Notes under the pieces: generated by a model
What the model was told of the DNA's origin: nothing
The model's input: the letters and a program-made list of their open reading frames with translations, nothing else
Databases searched by the model: none
Program-made: the position numbers and the translations under genes
Part shown: piece after piece, positions 1-7,620 of the stretch
Position numbering within the stretch: the first letter of the stretch is position 1
How the letters are laid out: every line of letters begins with the position of its first letter
From: an uncultured Treponema sp.
GTDB taxonomy: Bacteria > Spirochaetota > Spirochaetia > Treponematales > Treponemataceae
Direction: 5' to 3'
Length of the DNA: 52,962 nucleotides
Assembly: GCA_937902125.1 (NCBI GenBank)
Contig: CALDIB010000014.1
Coordinates: forward strand, 1-52,962

Positions 1-480
1 GCCACCACAGAAACAGAAATGAAGGAAAAGAAGTTCCGCGTTGAGGACACAATCGCCGCCACCCGCGCCGCTTTGGAAGAAGGCGTTGTTGCCGGAGGCG
101 GACTTGCGCTCATCGAAGCCTCTAAGGTTTTGGAAACAATTCCCGCCGAACTTTCTGAAGACGAAAAGGTTGGCTACAAGATTGTCCGCCGCGCGCTTGA
201 GGAACCCATTCGCCAGATTTCCGACAACGCCGGAGTTGACGGAGCGGTCATCGCCGCCCGCGCCAAGAGCGAAAAGAAGGGCGTAGGCTACAACGCTTAC
301 ACCGGCGAATGGGTCAACATGATCGAAGCCGGAATCATCGACCCGGCCAAGGTTACTTGCAGCGCCCTTAAGAACGCCGCCAGCATCGCGGGCACTATGC
401 TCACAACTGAATGCGCGATTACCGACATCCCCGAGCCCAAGCCCGCCATGAGCGCTCCCAACCCGGAGATGGGTTATTAA
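1..480 (+). CDS. groEL: Chaperonin GroEL (Hsp60), C-terminal part, 5' truncated by window edge
   Basis: The reading frame is open from base 1 and ends at TAA 478-480, giving 159 residues; the N-terminal two thirds lie outside the window. The sequence resumes at the equatorial domain with EMKEKKFRVED, then EEGVVAGGG, the classic GroEL block. The Asp of RVED (residue 16 here) corresponds to the ATP-hydrolysing Asp398 of E. coli GroEL. The later blocks GYNAYTGEW and DPAKVTCSALKNAASIA are also typical. The protein ends in PAMSAPNPEMGY and lacks the Gly-Gly-Met repeat tail of most group I chaperonins. It folds cytosolic proteins in an ATP-driven cage with GroES. A strong intrinsic terminator follows directly, so it is the last gene of its transcript. 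Confidence 0.97.
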   Translation, partial: ATTETEMKEKKFRVEDTIAATRAALEEGVVAGGGLALIEASKVLETIPAELSEDEKVGYKIVRRALEEPIRQISDNAGVDGAVIAARAKSEKKGVGYNAYTGEWVNMIEAGIIDPAKVTCSALKNAASIAGTMLTTECAITDIPEPKPAMSAPNPEMGY

Positions 481-516
481 AAAAGATTTCGGGCCTTAGG
501 CCCGAGAATCTTTTTT
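479..516 (+). terminator. Intrinsic terminator of groEL
   Basis: The arms AAAAGATTtCGGGCC and GGCCCGagAATCTTTT enclose a TTA loop, followed by a run of six T. It starts at the groEL stop codon. The A-tract on the left would also let it work from the opposite strand. Confidence 0.9.
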
Positions 517-518
517 AA

Positions 519-570
519 TGTCGAGTTTTGCCTAGCTCGCCGAAAGGGTGAAACTCGCGGGCATTGTTGG
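519..570. repeat. Palindromic repeat, GTCGAGTTTT family, copy 1
   Basis: GTCGAGTTTT and AAACTCGCGGGCATTGTTGG flank a variable interior. CGAGTTT pairs with AAACTCG. A second copy at 5590-5628 has the same two borders but a different interior, and both sit just after the T-run of a terminator. The interior 18-mer (530-547) recurs at 693-710 with one mismatch. Confidence 0.6.
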
Positions 571-575
571 ATAAC

Positions 576-615
576 AAAAGGGGCTGTCCTAGAAGTATGG
601 GACAGCCCCTTTTTT
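576..615. terminator. Bidirectional hairpin terminator between groEL and guaB
   Basis: The arms AAAAGGGGCTGTCC (576-589) and GGACAGCCCCTTTT (599-612) are perfectly complementary, with a 9-nt loop, an A-run before and a T-run after. It can terminate leftward transcription coming from guaB as well as residual readthrough from groEL. Confidence 0.85.
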
Positions 616-687
616 ATGCTCCTATGATTTTAGCCGCAGGGCGAATCGCGCTCATAGCTGTTTAGCCCGCGACAGTTTTTGTGGGAT

Positions 688-728
688 GTCGCGCCTAGCT
701 TGCCGAAAGGCTCGTATTGCGGCGCGAC
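688..728. repeat. Palindromic repeat with GTCGCGCC/GGCGCGAC arms
   Basis: An 8-bp perfect inverted repeat encloses GCCTAGCTTGCCGAAAGG (693-710), an 18-mer shared with 530-547 (17/18). No T-run follows, so it is not an obvious terminator. The rest of 481-791 holds only hairpins, with no coding signal. Confidence 0.6.
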
Positions 729-756
729 AATTTTATCCGCACCGCAAAAGGACTGA

Positions 757-788
757 GTCAAGGCTTTAAGCGAAGCGTGCCTTGACCA
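757..788. repeat. Inverted repeat just downstream of guaB, shared with the cel5 3' end
   Basis: GTCAAGGC (757-764) pairs with GCCTTGAC (779-786). The 19-mer 770-788 (AGCGAAGCG, one base, GCCTTGACC) recurs at 38946-38964 with one mismatch. In both places it lies a few bases past the stop codon of a minus-strand gene. Confidence 0.6.
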
Positions 789-791
789 GGC

Positions 792-2303
792 CTATTGCGC
801 GCGAATGCTTGTGTTCCTTACAACGACGTCGTGGGCGCCGCCTTCCCTAAGGCTTGCAGGGCTTACCAGCGTAAGCTTGGCCTTTTCCTGCAATTCAGGG
901 ATTGTTACCGCGCCGCAGTTGCACATTGTGTGAATGATTTTGCTTGTGGTGATTTGCACATTGTCGTGGAGGCTTCCCGCGTAGGGAACGTAAGAGTCCA
1001 CGCCTTCCTCAAAGGCCATCTTTTTGGCGCCGCCCAAATCGTAGCGCTGCCAGTTTCTGGCGCGGTTTGAGCCTTCGCCCCAATATTCCTTTACATAGTT
1101 TCCGTTTACAATGAGCTTGTTCGTGGGCGACTCGTCAAAGCGGGCGAAGTAGCGGCCAAGCATTACAAAGTCCGCGCCCATCGCCAGGGCCAAGGTTATG
1201 TGGTTGTCGTGAACGATTCCGCCGTCCGAGCAAATGGGAACGTAGATGCCGGTTTCCTTGTAGTATTCGTCGCGGGCTTTTGCAACCTCGATGGTGGCCG
1301 TGGCTTGGCCGCGGCCGATGCCTTTTTGCTCGCGAGTGATGCAGATGGAGCCGCCGCCAATTCCGATTTTTACAAAGTCCGCGCCCGCTTCCGCCAAGAA
1401 CCTAAAGCCTTCAGCGTCAACAACGTTTCCGGCGCCAACCTTCACGTCCTTTCCAAAGTTTTCGTGGATGTCCTTAAGCGCGCGGCGCTGCCATTCTGTA
1501 AAGCCTTCCGAGGAGTCCAAGCACAAAACGTCGGCTCCGGCCTTTAGCAAAAGGGGAACCCGCTCCATGTAGTCGCGCGTGTTGATTCCCGCGCCCACAA
1601 TGTAGCGCTTTTTGTCGTCCAAAAGTTCCAAGGGGTGCTCTTCATGGCTTGCGTAGTCCTTGCGGAAAACCAAGTATTGAAGGTTTCCGTTTTTGTCAAC
1701 AATGGGAAGCTGGTTGATTTTCCGCTCCCAAATAAGGTCGTTGGCTTCGTCAAGGGTAATGTCGCTTTGGCCTGTGACCAAGTCCTTTAGGGGAGTCATG
1801 TACTTGCTTACGGGGTCTGAGGGATTGCAGCGGCTCATTCTAAAGTCCCGCTCGGTTATGATGCCCATAAGCTTTCCGTTGTGCTCCCCGTTTTCCGTCA
1901 CGGCCACGGTGGAGTGCCCTGTCTGCTCAATTTTTTCGCAAAGCTCCCGCAAGGTCTGGTCGGGGCGAATGTTTGTGTCGGAAGAAACAAAGCCCGCCTT
2001 GTACATTTTTACATGGGCAATCATGGCCGCTTGGTCGGCGATTGTCTGGGAGCCGTAAATAAAGCTGATTCCGCCTTCTTTTGCCAAGGCGATGGCCATT
2101 TTGTCGTTTGAAACTGACTGCATTACCGCGCTGACCATCGGAATGTTCATGTAGAGCGCTGATTTTTCGCCCGCCTTTTTGTTGTAGCGGACAATCGGAG
2201 TTCTTAATGAGACGTTCGCAGGAATGCAGTCCGCCGAAGTGTAGCCAGGAATCAATAGATACTCGTCGAATGTGTGGGACGGTTCCTCAAAAAAATACGC
2301 CAT
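792..2303 (-). CDS. guaB: Inosine-5'-monophosphate dehydrogenase
   Basis: GuaB oxidises IMP to XMP with NAD+, the committed step of GMP synthesis, in the cytosol. The 503-residue length is normal for the family. The TIM barrel is interrupted by a CBS-domain pair at about 110-220, with the block LMGIITERDFR. The catalytic loop reads GGGSICITREQ with the nucleophilic Cys321, followed by the GIGRGQATA flap. The start is fixed by AAGGAGGAAATTT directly before ATG. It is monocistronic, with its own promoter at 2350-2378, and converges on groEL across shared hairpins. Nothing is odd apart from the palindromes at its 3' end. Confidence 0.97.
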   Translation of the reverse strand: MAYFFEEPSHTFDEYLLIPGYTSADCIPANVSLRTPIVRYNKKAGEKSALYMNIPMVSAVMQSVSNDKMAIALAKEGGISFIYGSQTIADQAAMIAHVKMYKAGFVSSDTNIRPDQTLRELCEKIEQTGHSTVAVTENGEHNGKLMGIITERDFRMSRCNPSDPVSKYMTPLKDLVTGQSDITLDEANDLIWERKINQLPIVDKNGNLQYLVFRKDYASHEEHPLELLDDKKRYIVGAGINTRDYMERVPLLLKAGADVLCLDSSEGFTEWQRRALKDIHENFGKDVKVGAGNVVDAEGFRFLAEAGADFVKIGIGGGSICITREQKGIGRGQATATIEVAKARDEYYKETGIYVPICSDGGIVHDNHITLALAMGADFVMLGRYFARFDESPTNKLIVNGNYVKEYWGEGSNRARNWQRYDLGGAKKMAFEEGVDSYVPYAGSLHDNVQITTSKIIHTMCNCGAVTIPELQEKAKLTLVSPASLREGGAHDVVVRNTSIRAQ

Positions 2304-2349
2304 AAATTTCCTCCTTATGCGTCGCTCAAATCATCTAAAAAATTGAATT

Positions 2350-2378
2350 ATTATAGTGCAAGTTTGAATTTTAAGCAA
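2350..2378 (-). promoter_or_regulatory. Sigma70-type promoter of guaB
   Basis: Reading leftward, TTGCTT (2373-2378), a 17-nt spacer and TATAAT (2350-2355). It gives a leader of about 40 nt ending in a strong Shine-Dalgarno site. Confidence 0.8.
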
Positions 2379-2418
2379 GAGCGGAATGGGCCCCGCAAGC
2401 GAAGCGCGTTGTCTAAGT

Positions 2419-2561
2419 CTTTTATTTTAAGCAATTTTTCATAAAAATGGGCGGGACGCAGACAAAAAATTAGGGAGGGTTCCCCATGGGAAGGTACCCT
2501 GATTTTTTGTCGTCGCTGGGACCCGCCCATTATTTACAATCATTCTTGTTTAAAATAAAAG
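2419..2561. repeat. Long palindromic element A, copy 1
   Basis: Outer arms CTTTTATTTTAAGCAA and TTGTTTAAAATAAAAG bracket a conserved core of about 80 nt (2450-2530). The core opens with GGGCGGGACGCAGAC and closes with GTCGCTGGGACCCGCCC. Inside, GACAAAAAAT pairs with ATTTTTTGTC, and the apex is a TTCCC/GGGAA hairpin. A second copy lies at 13489-13611 in inverted orientation. No protein is encoded. It could be a REP/MITE-like element or a structured RNA; the sequence alone does not decide. Confidence 0.8.
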
Positions 2562-2594
2562 CGGCGGCTGTAAAGGAGAGAAATCAGCCGCCGC
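2561..2594. repeat. GC-rich hairpin abutting element A
   Basis: GCGGCGGCTG (2561-2570) and CAGCCGCCGC (2585-2594) form a perfect 10-bp stem with a 14-nt loop containing AAAGGAGAG. It starts at the very end of element A. The remaining bases 2595-2704 are A/T-rich with no coding signal. Confidence 0.7.
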
Positions 2595-2704
2595 CCTGGA
2601 GGTTTATTCATTATGTTCTGCTTGACTGTAGCTGTATAATAAGCAAACGCGGCCCAAAAAGGTTACAGGAGGGACAGAAAAAAAACAAAAAAAATCGTTT
2701 TTTT

Positions 2705-3538
2705 TTAAGGCCGGATTAAAATTTTTGCCCGGCTTTTGCTGTCGTCGCGGATTATTTGCCCTACGGCGGGCGCTTGGATAAGGCCGCTTTTTGGGTTTTT
2801 GACGCTTATAAGGGGGCTGGTGACAAAAGCCTTGACGCTGGATTTTTCAAAGGCCAAGTCGGCTCCGTCCATCGAGCAGTTTATGAGCCGCAAGTTCTTG
2901 CAATAGCAAAAGGGTTGGGTTCCGCTAATCTGGCAGTTTATGAAGGTGGCGTTTTGGCAATACCAGGCCAAGTATTCGCCCTTTATTTTGCAGTCTTTTA
3001 CCACAATGTTTTTGGCGTGCCAAAAGGCGTCCTTTGTGTCAAAGTCGCAGGACTCAAAGCGGCTGTTTTTTATGTACTGGAAAGAATATTTTCCTTTAAG
3101 GCTGACGTTCTTAAAGTCCAAGCGGCCGCTTCTCATCATAAAGTATTCGCTTTGGGCAAAAACGTCTTTCATGGCTATTTTGTCCACCGACCAGCCAAAT
3201 TCTGGAGAGTCGATTTTTGAGCCGTTTATTTGAACGTTCTTGCATTCCCGCAAGGCCTTTATGCCGAACATTTCAAGGCCGTTTATTTGAACGCCGTCGC
3301 AATACCAAAGGGCCGCGCGGCAGTTTTGCGTCATTTGGCCGCCTTGGACTTTCAGATTTTTGTTGTGCCAAAAGGGGTAGCGCAAATTGTAGTAGTTGTC
3401 CACTGCGGTCACTCCGCTGGATTCTTTAAAGGCGCTCTCTCCGTCCGCTGGCCCGTCAAAGCGGCAGTTTTTTACCGTCAGTCCTGAACTTCCGTAAAGG
3501 GCGCGCTCTTGGTCAAATTGCTGGTCTTGAATGGTCAT
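2705..3538 (-). CDS. DUF3737-family protein (predicted right-handed beta-helix)
   Basis: This 277-residue protein resembles the DUF3737 family, whose members are full-length beta-helix-like proteins of about this size; I know of no established function. The family-typical N-terminus is visible: ERALYGSSGL, then CRFDGPADGESAFKE. The rest is short imperfect repeats of the type (K/F)x(C/N)x(I/F) with Asn/Cys ladders, such as KDCKIKGEYLAWYCQN and INCQISGTQPFCYCKN. I start it at ATG 3538 because the family consensus begins there; the frame stays open upstream to 4030, but that part lies inside argS and matches nothing. There is no signal peptide. A TATATT hexamer lies 6 nt before the ATG, with no Shine-Dalgarno site. 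Confidence 0.88.
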   Translation of the reverse strand: MTIQDQQFDQERALYGSSGLTVKNCRFDGPADGESAFKESSGVTAVDNYYNLRYPFWHNKNLKVQGGQMTQNCRAALWYCDGVQINGLEMFGIKALRECKNVQINGSKIDSPEFGWSVDKIAMKDVFAQSEYFMMRSGRLDFKNVSLKGKYSFQYIKNSRFESCDFDTKDAFWHAKNIVVKDCKIKGEYLAWYCQNATFINCQISGTQPFCYCKNLRLINCSMDGADLAFEKSSVKAFVTSPLISVKNPKSGLIQAPAVGQIIRDDSKSRAKILIRP

Positions 3539-3672
3539 AATTATAATATAAGGATTTTTTTCCAAAAAGGAAAGCGGAAAAATAAAAAAAACGCCTTCCT
3601 GCGGAAAAAAGATTTTCGCAAAAAGGACTTTTGGCGGGGGCGGCCCCAAAAGCGGCCGGCAAACGCCACCAC

Positions 3673-3701
3673 TAGAAAAAGAGCGAGCGGTGTGATACAA
3701 T
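3673..3701 (+). promoter_or_regulatory. Candidate promoter of argS
   Basis: TAGAAA (3673-3678), a 17-nt spacer and TACAAT (3696-3701), which ends only 8 nt before the argS ATG. The predicted start site falls at or beside the ATG. GGAG lies between, so the reading as leaderless is uncertain. Confidence 0.45.
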
Positions 3702-3709
3702 GGAGCATT

Positions 3710-5560
3710 ATGGCAGACATTAAAGAACAAATCCGCGGGGCGCTTTCGGCCGCCTTGAATCAGTTTAAGACAGAAAAAAATATTCAGGCTCCTGACGTTG
3801 ACGCCGCCTCTTTGACTTTGGAAAATCCTCCGGACCCAAAAATGGGAGACATAGGAGTTCCCCTTTTCACCTTTGCAAAAACTTTCCGCATGGGGCCGCC
3901 GCAAATTTCGGCCGGCGTTGTCCAAATCCTTAAAGGCGCCCAAGAGTTGGGCGGCGTCAAAATTTCGGACTTGGGCGAAGTTTTGGCGCTTGGCCCTTAT
4001 GTCAACTTCAAGCTCAACAAAGGAAACCAAACTTATTCAATCCTAAAAAAAATCGCCGAGCAAAAAAGCGATTACGGCTCGCTTGGCTCCGACAATAAAA
4101 AGCCGATGGAAGGCCGGCGCGTCATGGTGGAATTTTCTTCCCCCAACACAAACAAGCCCCTTCACTTGGGCCATGTCAGGAACGACGCTCTTGGAGAGAG
4201 CGTAAGCCGCATTTTAAAGAAGGCCGGAGCCGACGTTTACAAGGTGAACATCATCAACAACCGCGGCGTCCACATTTGCAAGAGCATGCTGGCCTACCAA
4301 TTGTTCCACCAAGAAAAAGGCGACACGCCCGAATCTTTGGGAATCAAGGGCGACCATTTTGTGGGAAACTGCTACGTGGAATTTGACAAATACCTGAAGG
4401 GCGAAAAAGACAAGCCCGAAACCGCGCACCCCGAAGCCGCGCAAAAGGCGGAGGAAATGCTCGTCAAGTGGGAGGCCGGAGACAAAGACGTCCGCGCGCT
4501 TTGGCAAAAGATGAACGATTGGACGCTTGACGGAGTTCAGGAAACTTACAAGCGCACAGGCGTTTCGTTTGACAAATTGTATTTTGAAAGCGACACATAC
4601 CTTAAGGGAAAGGACGAGATTCAGCGCGGACTTGACATGGGAATATTTTTCAAGGCCGCCGACGGTTCCACCCGCGTTGACGTGACGGAAGCTGTCGGAA
4701 AAGGAAAGGACGGCGAGGACCACGAAAAGGTGTTGCTGCGTTCCGACGGAACCAGCGTCTACATCACGCAGGACATCGGAACGGCGATCAGCCGCCACAA
4801 GGACTGGCCCTTTAACCAAATGGTTTACGTCGTGGCCAGCGAGCAGAACTTTCACTTTAAAGTCTTGTTCTACATTTTGAAGAAGCTTGGCTTTGACTGG
4901 GCGCAAAAACTTTTCCACCTAAGCTACGGTTTGGTCAACCTTCCAAGCGGAAGAATGAAAAGCCGCGAGGGAACGGTTGTGGACGCGGACGATTTGTTGG
5001 ACAGCCTTCACGCCGACGCGCTAAAGGAAATAAAGGAGAAGGGCCGCGACAAGGAATTGGACGACCCGGACGCTGTCGCCGAAAAAGTCGCGCTGGCCGC
5101 CGTTCACTATTACATGCTGCAGGCTACGCCCATAAAGGACATGCTTTTTAATCCCCAGGAATCCCTTTCCTTTAACGGAAACACAGGCCCCTACTTGCAA
5201 TACATGGGAGCGCGCATTTCTTCGATCTTGGCAAAGGCAAAGGAAAGCGGCGTGCTTCCCGACTCAAGCGAGGCGGCCTGCGCGCTTTTGACTAGCGGCG
5301 ACGAATGGGAGCTTGTAAAGCAATTGGGCTCTTTCCCTGACATTGTGGCCAAGGCCGCCTCAAATTTGGACCCAAGCCTTGTGGCCGCCTTTTTGTACGA
5401 CACGGCGAAACTGTTCAGCAAGTTTTACCAAAACTGTCCGATTTTGGCGGCGGAATCAAAGGAACTTTGCGGCGCCCGCCTCTTTTTGGCGCAGTGTACC
5501 CTTGACGCGATGAAGTCCGCCATGGATTTAGTCTTGGTTCCCTTCTTGGAAAAAATGTAA
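3710..5560 (+). CDS. argS: Arginyl-tRNA synthetase
   Basis: Class I aminoacyl-tRNA synthetase charging tRNA-Arg, 616 residues, within the usual range. The N-terminal Add-1 domain (about 1-100) recognises the tRNA elbow. The HIGH signature is SSPNTNKPLHLGH (HLGH at 152-155). The KMSKS-equivalent is SGRMKSREG (415-420), and the C-terminal DALR-type anticodon-binding helices follow. ATG 3710 gives the family N-terminus MADIKEQIRG; the frame is open upstream to 3509 but without similarity. GGAG lies 5 nt before the ATG. It stands alone, divergent from the DUF3737 gene, with a hairpin terminator at 5563. Confidence 0.97.
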   Translation: MADIKEQIRGALSAALNQFKTEKNIQAPDVDAASLTLENPPDPKMGDIGVPLFTFAKTFRMGPPQISAGVVQILKGAQELGGVKISDLGEVLALGPYVNFKLNKGNQTYSILKKIAEQKSDYGSLGSDNKKPMEGRRVMVEFSSPNTNKPLHLGHVRNDALGESVSRILKKAGADVYKVNIINNRGVHICKSMLAYQLFHQEKGDTPESLGIKGDHFVGNCYVEFDKYLKGEKDKPETAHPEAAQKAEEMLVKWEAGDKDVRALWQKMNDWTLDGVQETYKRTGVSFDKLYFESDTYLKGKDEIQRGLDMGIFFKAADGSTRVDVTEAVGKGKDGEDHEKVLLRSDGTSVYITQDIGTAISRHKDWPFNQMVYVVASEQNFHFKVLFYILKKLGFDWAQKLFHLSYGLVNLPSGRMKSREGTVVDADDLLDSLHADALKEIKEKGRDKELDDPDAVAEKVALAAVHYYMLQATPIKDMLFNPQESLSFNGNTGPYLQYMGARISSILAKAKESGVLPDSSEAACALLTSGDEWELVKQLGSFPDIVAKAASNLDPSLVAAFLYDTAKLFSKFYQNCPILAAESKELCGARLFLAQCTLDAMKSAMDLVLVPFLEKM

Positions 5561-5562
5561 TT

Positions 5563-5586
5563 AAAAAATGGCTTTCGCCTTTTTTT
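5563..5586 (+). terminator. Terminator of argS
   Basis: AAAAAAtGGC-TTTC-GCCtTTTTTT directly after the stop codon. It is a short GC stem extended by A:T pairs and a T-run. Confidence 0.65.
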
Positions 5587-5589
5587 AAC

Positions 5590-5628
5590 GTCGAGTTTTC
5601 GCTTTGCGAAAACTTGCGGGCTGGTTGG
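5590..5628. repeat. Palindromic repeat, GTCGAGTTTT family, copy 2
   Basis: Borders GTCGAGTTTT and AAACTTGCGGGC.TGGTTGG match copy 1 at 519-570, and it follows a terminator T-run in the same way. The interior is a compact GTTTTCGC-TTT-GCGAAAAC hairpin (5595-5613), unlike copy 1. Confidence 0.6.
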
Positions 5629-5634
5629 TAATTT

Positions 5635-7497
5635 ATGAGCTTTTTTATTACAACAAAAATTATGGCGCTGACTAAGACTGCCGCCGCCGCCTTTTGCGGG
5701 GCCTTGGCTTGCGCCGCGCTTTTTTCTTGCCAAAAAGTTCCTGAGATGACGCTGGAAGAAATCGATGAGGCAAGGGAAAAGTCTTCTAAAGAATTTTTTA
5801 CCGCCACAAAATCCAAGCCTTACAAGGGGCAGGAATATTTTTCTGGAAAAGTCGGCGGAGTTTGGAACGGCGCTTGCATGGGCGACCCAAAAACTTTCAA
5901 CGTTTTGGTCGCGGAGCGGGACGGACAAAGCGCCGGCATCATGGACTTGACCAGCGACTGGCTTTTTGACTACGACTTTGAAAAGCGGGAATGGGTTCCC
6001 CAGTGCGCATTTTTTGAAATTGAAGCCGACCAAAAAAAGGACAGCCTTACGGTTCATGTCACCCTTAGAGACGGACTTTATTGGTCCTTCGTCAATTCCG
6101 ACAAAAAAGTAAAAGTCACCAGCGACGACATAGTTTGGTGGTACGACGAAATTTCCGGCGACGAGCGCTTTCAAAGCTCGGCTTATTCCGGCCAGTTTGT
6201 GACGATGAGCGACGGTTCTGAAGGGCGGGTGAGGGCCGTAAAAATTGACGACAAAAGATTTGACTTTGTGTTTCCCCGCGTCGTCGCCGACCCCTTGCTG
6301 TCCGCCAACGACAAGTTCAAGCCCAGCTGGATTTACAAAAAGGCCAAGGAAGAAGGCGGCGTTGATGGAGTGAAAAATCTTTTTGGAATCGATTCCGACG
6401 TTCAAGAAATTCCTTCCATGGGAATGTGGCATATCGAAAGTTATTCGCCGGGCCAGCGCCTTGTCTTTAGCCGCAACAAAAATTATTGGCAAAAAGATTC
6501 CAACGGACAAGCCATTCCTTACCCTGAAAAAATGGTATGGCAAATTATCGGCGACCAAAACACGTCCTATCTTTTGTTCACTCAAGGAAAGCTTGAAAGC
6601 TATTCTCCGCCGCCTGAAAATTTGGACGACGTGATTCGCGGCCAAGAAAAGGGCTGGACAGTCTTTAACGCTGACGGAAGCCTTGGCGCGCAGTTGTGGT
6701 CCTTTAACCAAAATCCCAAAAATCGCGGCGAAGCCTTTTACGACTGGTTTTGCAAAAAAGAATTCCGCCAAGCCATGAGCTGTCTCTTAAACCGGGACAG
6801 AATCATATCGCAAACCTACCGAGGCTTGGCCTATCCCAAATACGATTTTTTTCCTGAAGGAAATCCTTTTTACAATCCTGACATTCAGCTTGAATATAAA
6901 TTTGACTTGAAAAAGGCCGAGGCGCTTTTAAACAAAATCGGCTTTGAGCGGGGCGAAGACGGAAGAATGTTGGACGACAAAAAGAGGCCTGTGGAATTTG
7001 ACCTTTCAATCGCTTCCAGCGCCGCCTCTTCAAACGACATCGCGCAAATCATAAGCGACGAATGCAAGAAGATTGGAATCAAGGTGAACGTCCGCCAAAC
7101 CGACTTTCAAAAATTGGTGGAATCTTTGACGGCCACCTTTGACTGGCAGTCAATAATCATCGGCCTTGGCTCAAACCTCTTTCCGTCCCAGGGAAGCAAC
7201 GTTTGGCCTTCAAGCGGAAACTTGCACTTGTGGCATCCCTACCAGCAAAAGCCCGCGACTGATTGGGAAGCGCGCTGCGACTTTTTGTACAACGAAGGAA
7301 GCTACACCGCCGACAAGCTTGCCGCCCAAAAAATCTGGGACGAATACCAGCGCCTGATTTTGGAAGAGTGCCCGATAATCTACCTTGTGCGCCCGGCCAG
7401 CTTTTACGCCATCTCAAACAAGTGGAACCTGGACAATTTTTACTACGACAACTTGAACGGAGCCAAGACCGACTGGGTCTGGCTTGCGGTTGATTGA
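5635..7497 (+). CDS. Peptide/solute-binding lipoprotein of ABC transporter family 5 (SBP_bac_5)
   Basis: A 620-residue periplasmic lipoprotein of the oligopeptide/dipeptide-binding family. The N-terminus has a basic region, a hydrophobic stretch and a lipobox ending ALFSC, with the lipidated Cys32. The two-lobed SBP_bac_5 fold is suggested by VTSDDIVWWYDE near residue 160, GPGQRLVFSRNKNYW-like text near 275, and NRDRIISQTYRGLA near 390. Binding of peptides or similar ligands is a family inference; the specific ligand is not visible. The start at ATG 5635 is chosen for length; ATG 5662 would also keep an acceptable signal peptide. No permease or ATPase is adjacent, so it is an orphan binding protein. 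Confidence 0.9.
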   Translation: MSFFITTKIMALTKTAAAAFCGALACAALFSCQKVPEMTLEEIDEAREKSSKEFFTATKSKPYKGQEYFSGKVGGVWNGACMGDPKTFNVLVAERDGQSAGIMDLTSDWLFDYDFEKREWVPQCAFFEIEADQKKDSLTVHVTLRDGLYWSFVNSDKKVKVTSDDIVWWYDEISGDERFQSSAYSGQFVTMSDGSEGRVRAVKIDDKRFDFVFPRVVADPLLSANDKFKPSWIYKKAKEEGGVDGVKNLFGIDSDVQEIPSMGMWHIESYSPGQRLVFSRNKNYWQKDSNGQAIPYPEKMVWQIIGDQNTSYLLFTQGKLESYSPPPENLDDVIRGQEKGWTVFNADGSLGAQLWSFNQNPKNRGEAFYDWFCKKEFRQAMSCLLNRDRIISQTYRGLAYPKYDFFPEGNPFYNPDIQLEYKFDLKKAEALLNKIGFERGEDGRMLDDKKRPVEFDLSIASSAASSNDIAQIISDECKKIGIKVNVRQTDFQKLVESLTATFDWQSIIIGLGSNLFPSQGSNVWPSSGNLHLWHPYQQKPATDWEARCDFLYNEGSYTADKLAAQKIWDEYQRLILEECPIIYLVRPASFYAISNKWNLDNFYYDNLNGAKTDWVWLAVD

Positions 7498-7523
7498 CAC
7501 AAGGCCGCCCGCGCTGATATAAT
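7494..7523 (+). promoter_or_regulatory. Consensus sigma70 promoter of ackA
   Basis: TTGACA (7494-7499), an 18-nt spacer and TATAAT (7518-7523). The -35 box contains the TGA stop codon of the upstream gene (7495-7497). The leader to ackA is about 90 nt. Confidence 0.88.
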
Positions 7524-7620
7524 AAATGATATATTTTTTGAGCGCCCGCCTGCCCTGCAGCATTGCAACCCGACAGACCTCCGCCCGCATTCATCTTTTC
7601 AATTTTTATGAGGAAAACTT

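Noticed and set aside
2622..2640. TTGACT ... TATAAT as a rightward promoter for an RNA
   Set aside because: The spacer is only 7 nt and no -35 fits at 16-18 nt; no rightward gene follows on this strand.
3539..4030. N-terminal extension of the DUF3737 protein by 164 residues
   Set aside because: The extension is antisense to argS, is not like the family, and the family's normal N-terminus begins at 3538.
5425..6771. Long minus-strand open frame (448 codons) opposite the peptide-binding protein
   Set aside because: It is the mirror of a gene with strong GCC/GAC/AAG codon bias, has no similarity or ribosome site, and conflicts with a clear lipoprotein gene.
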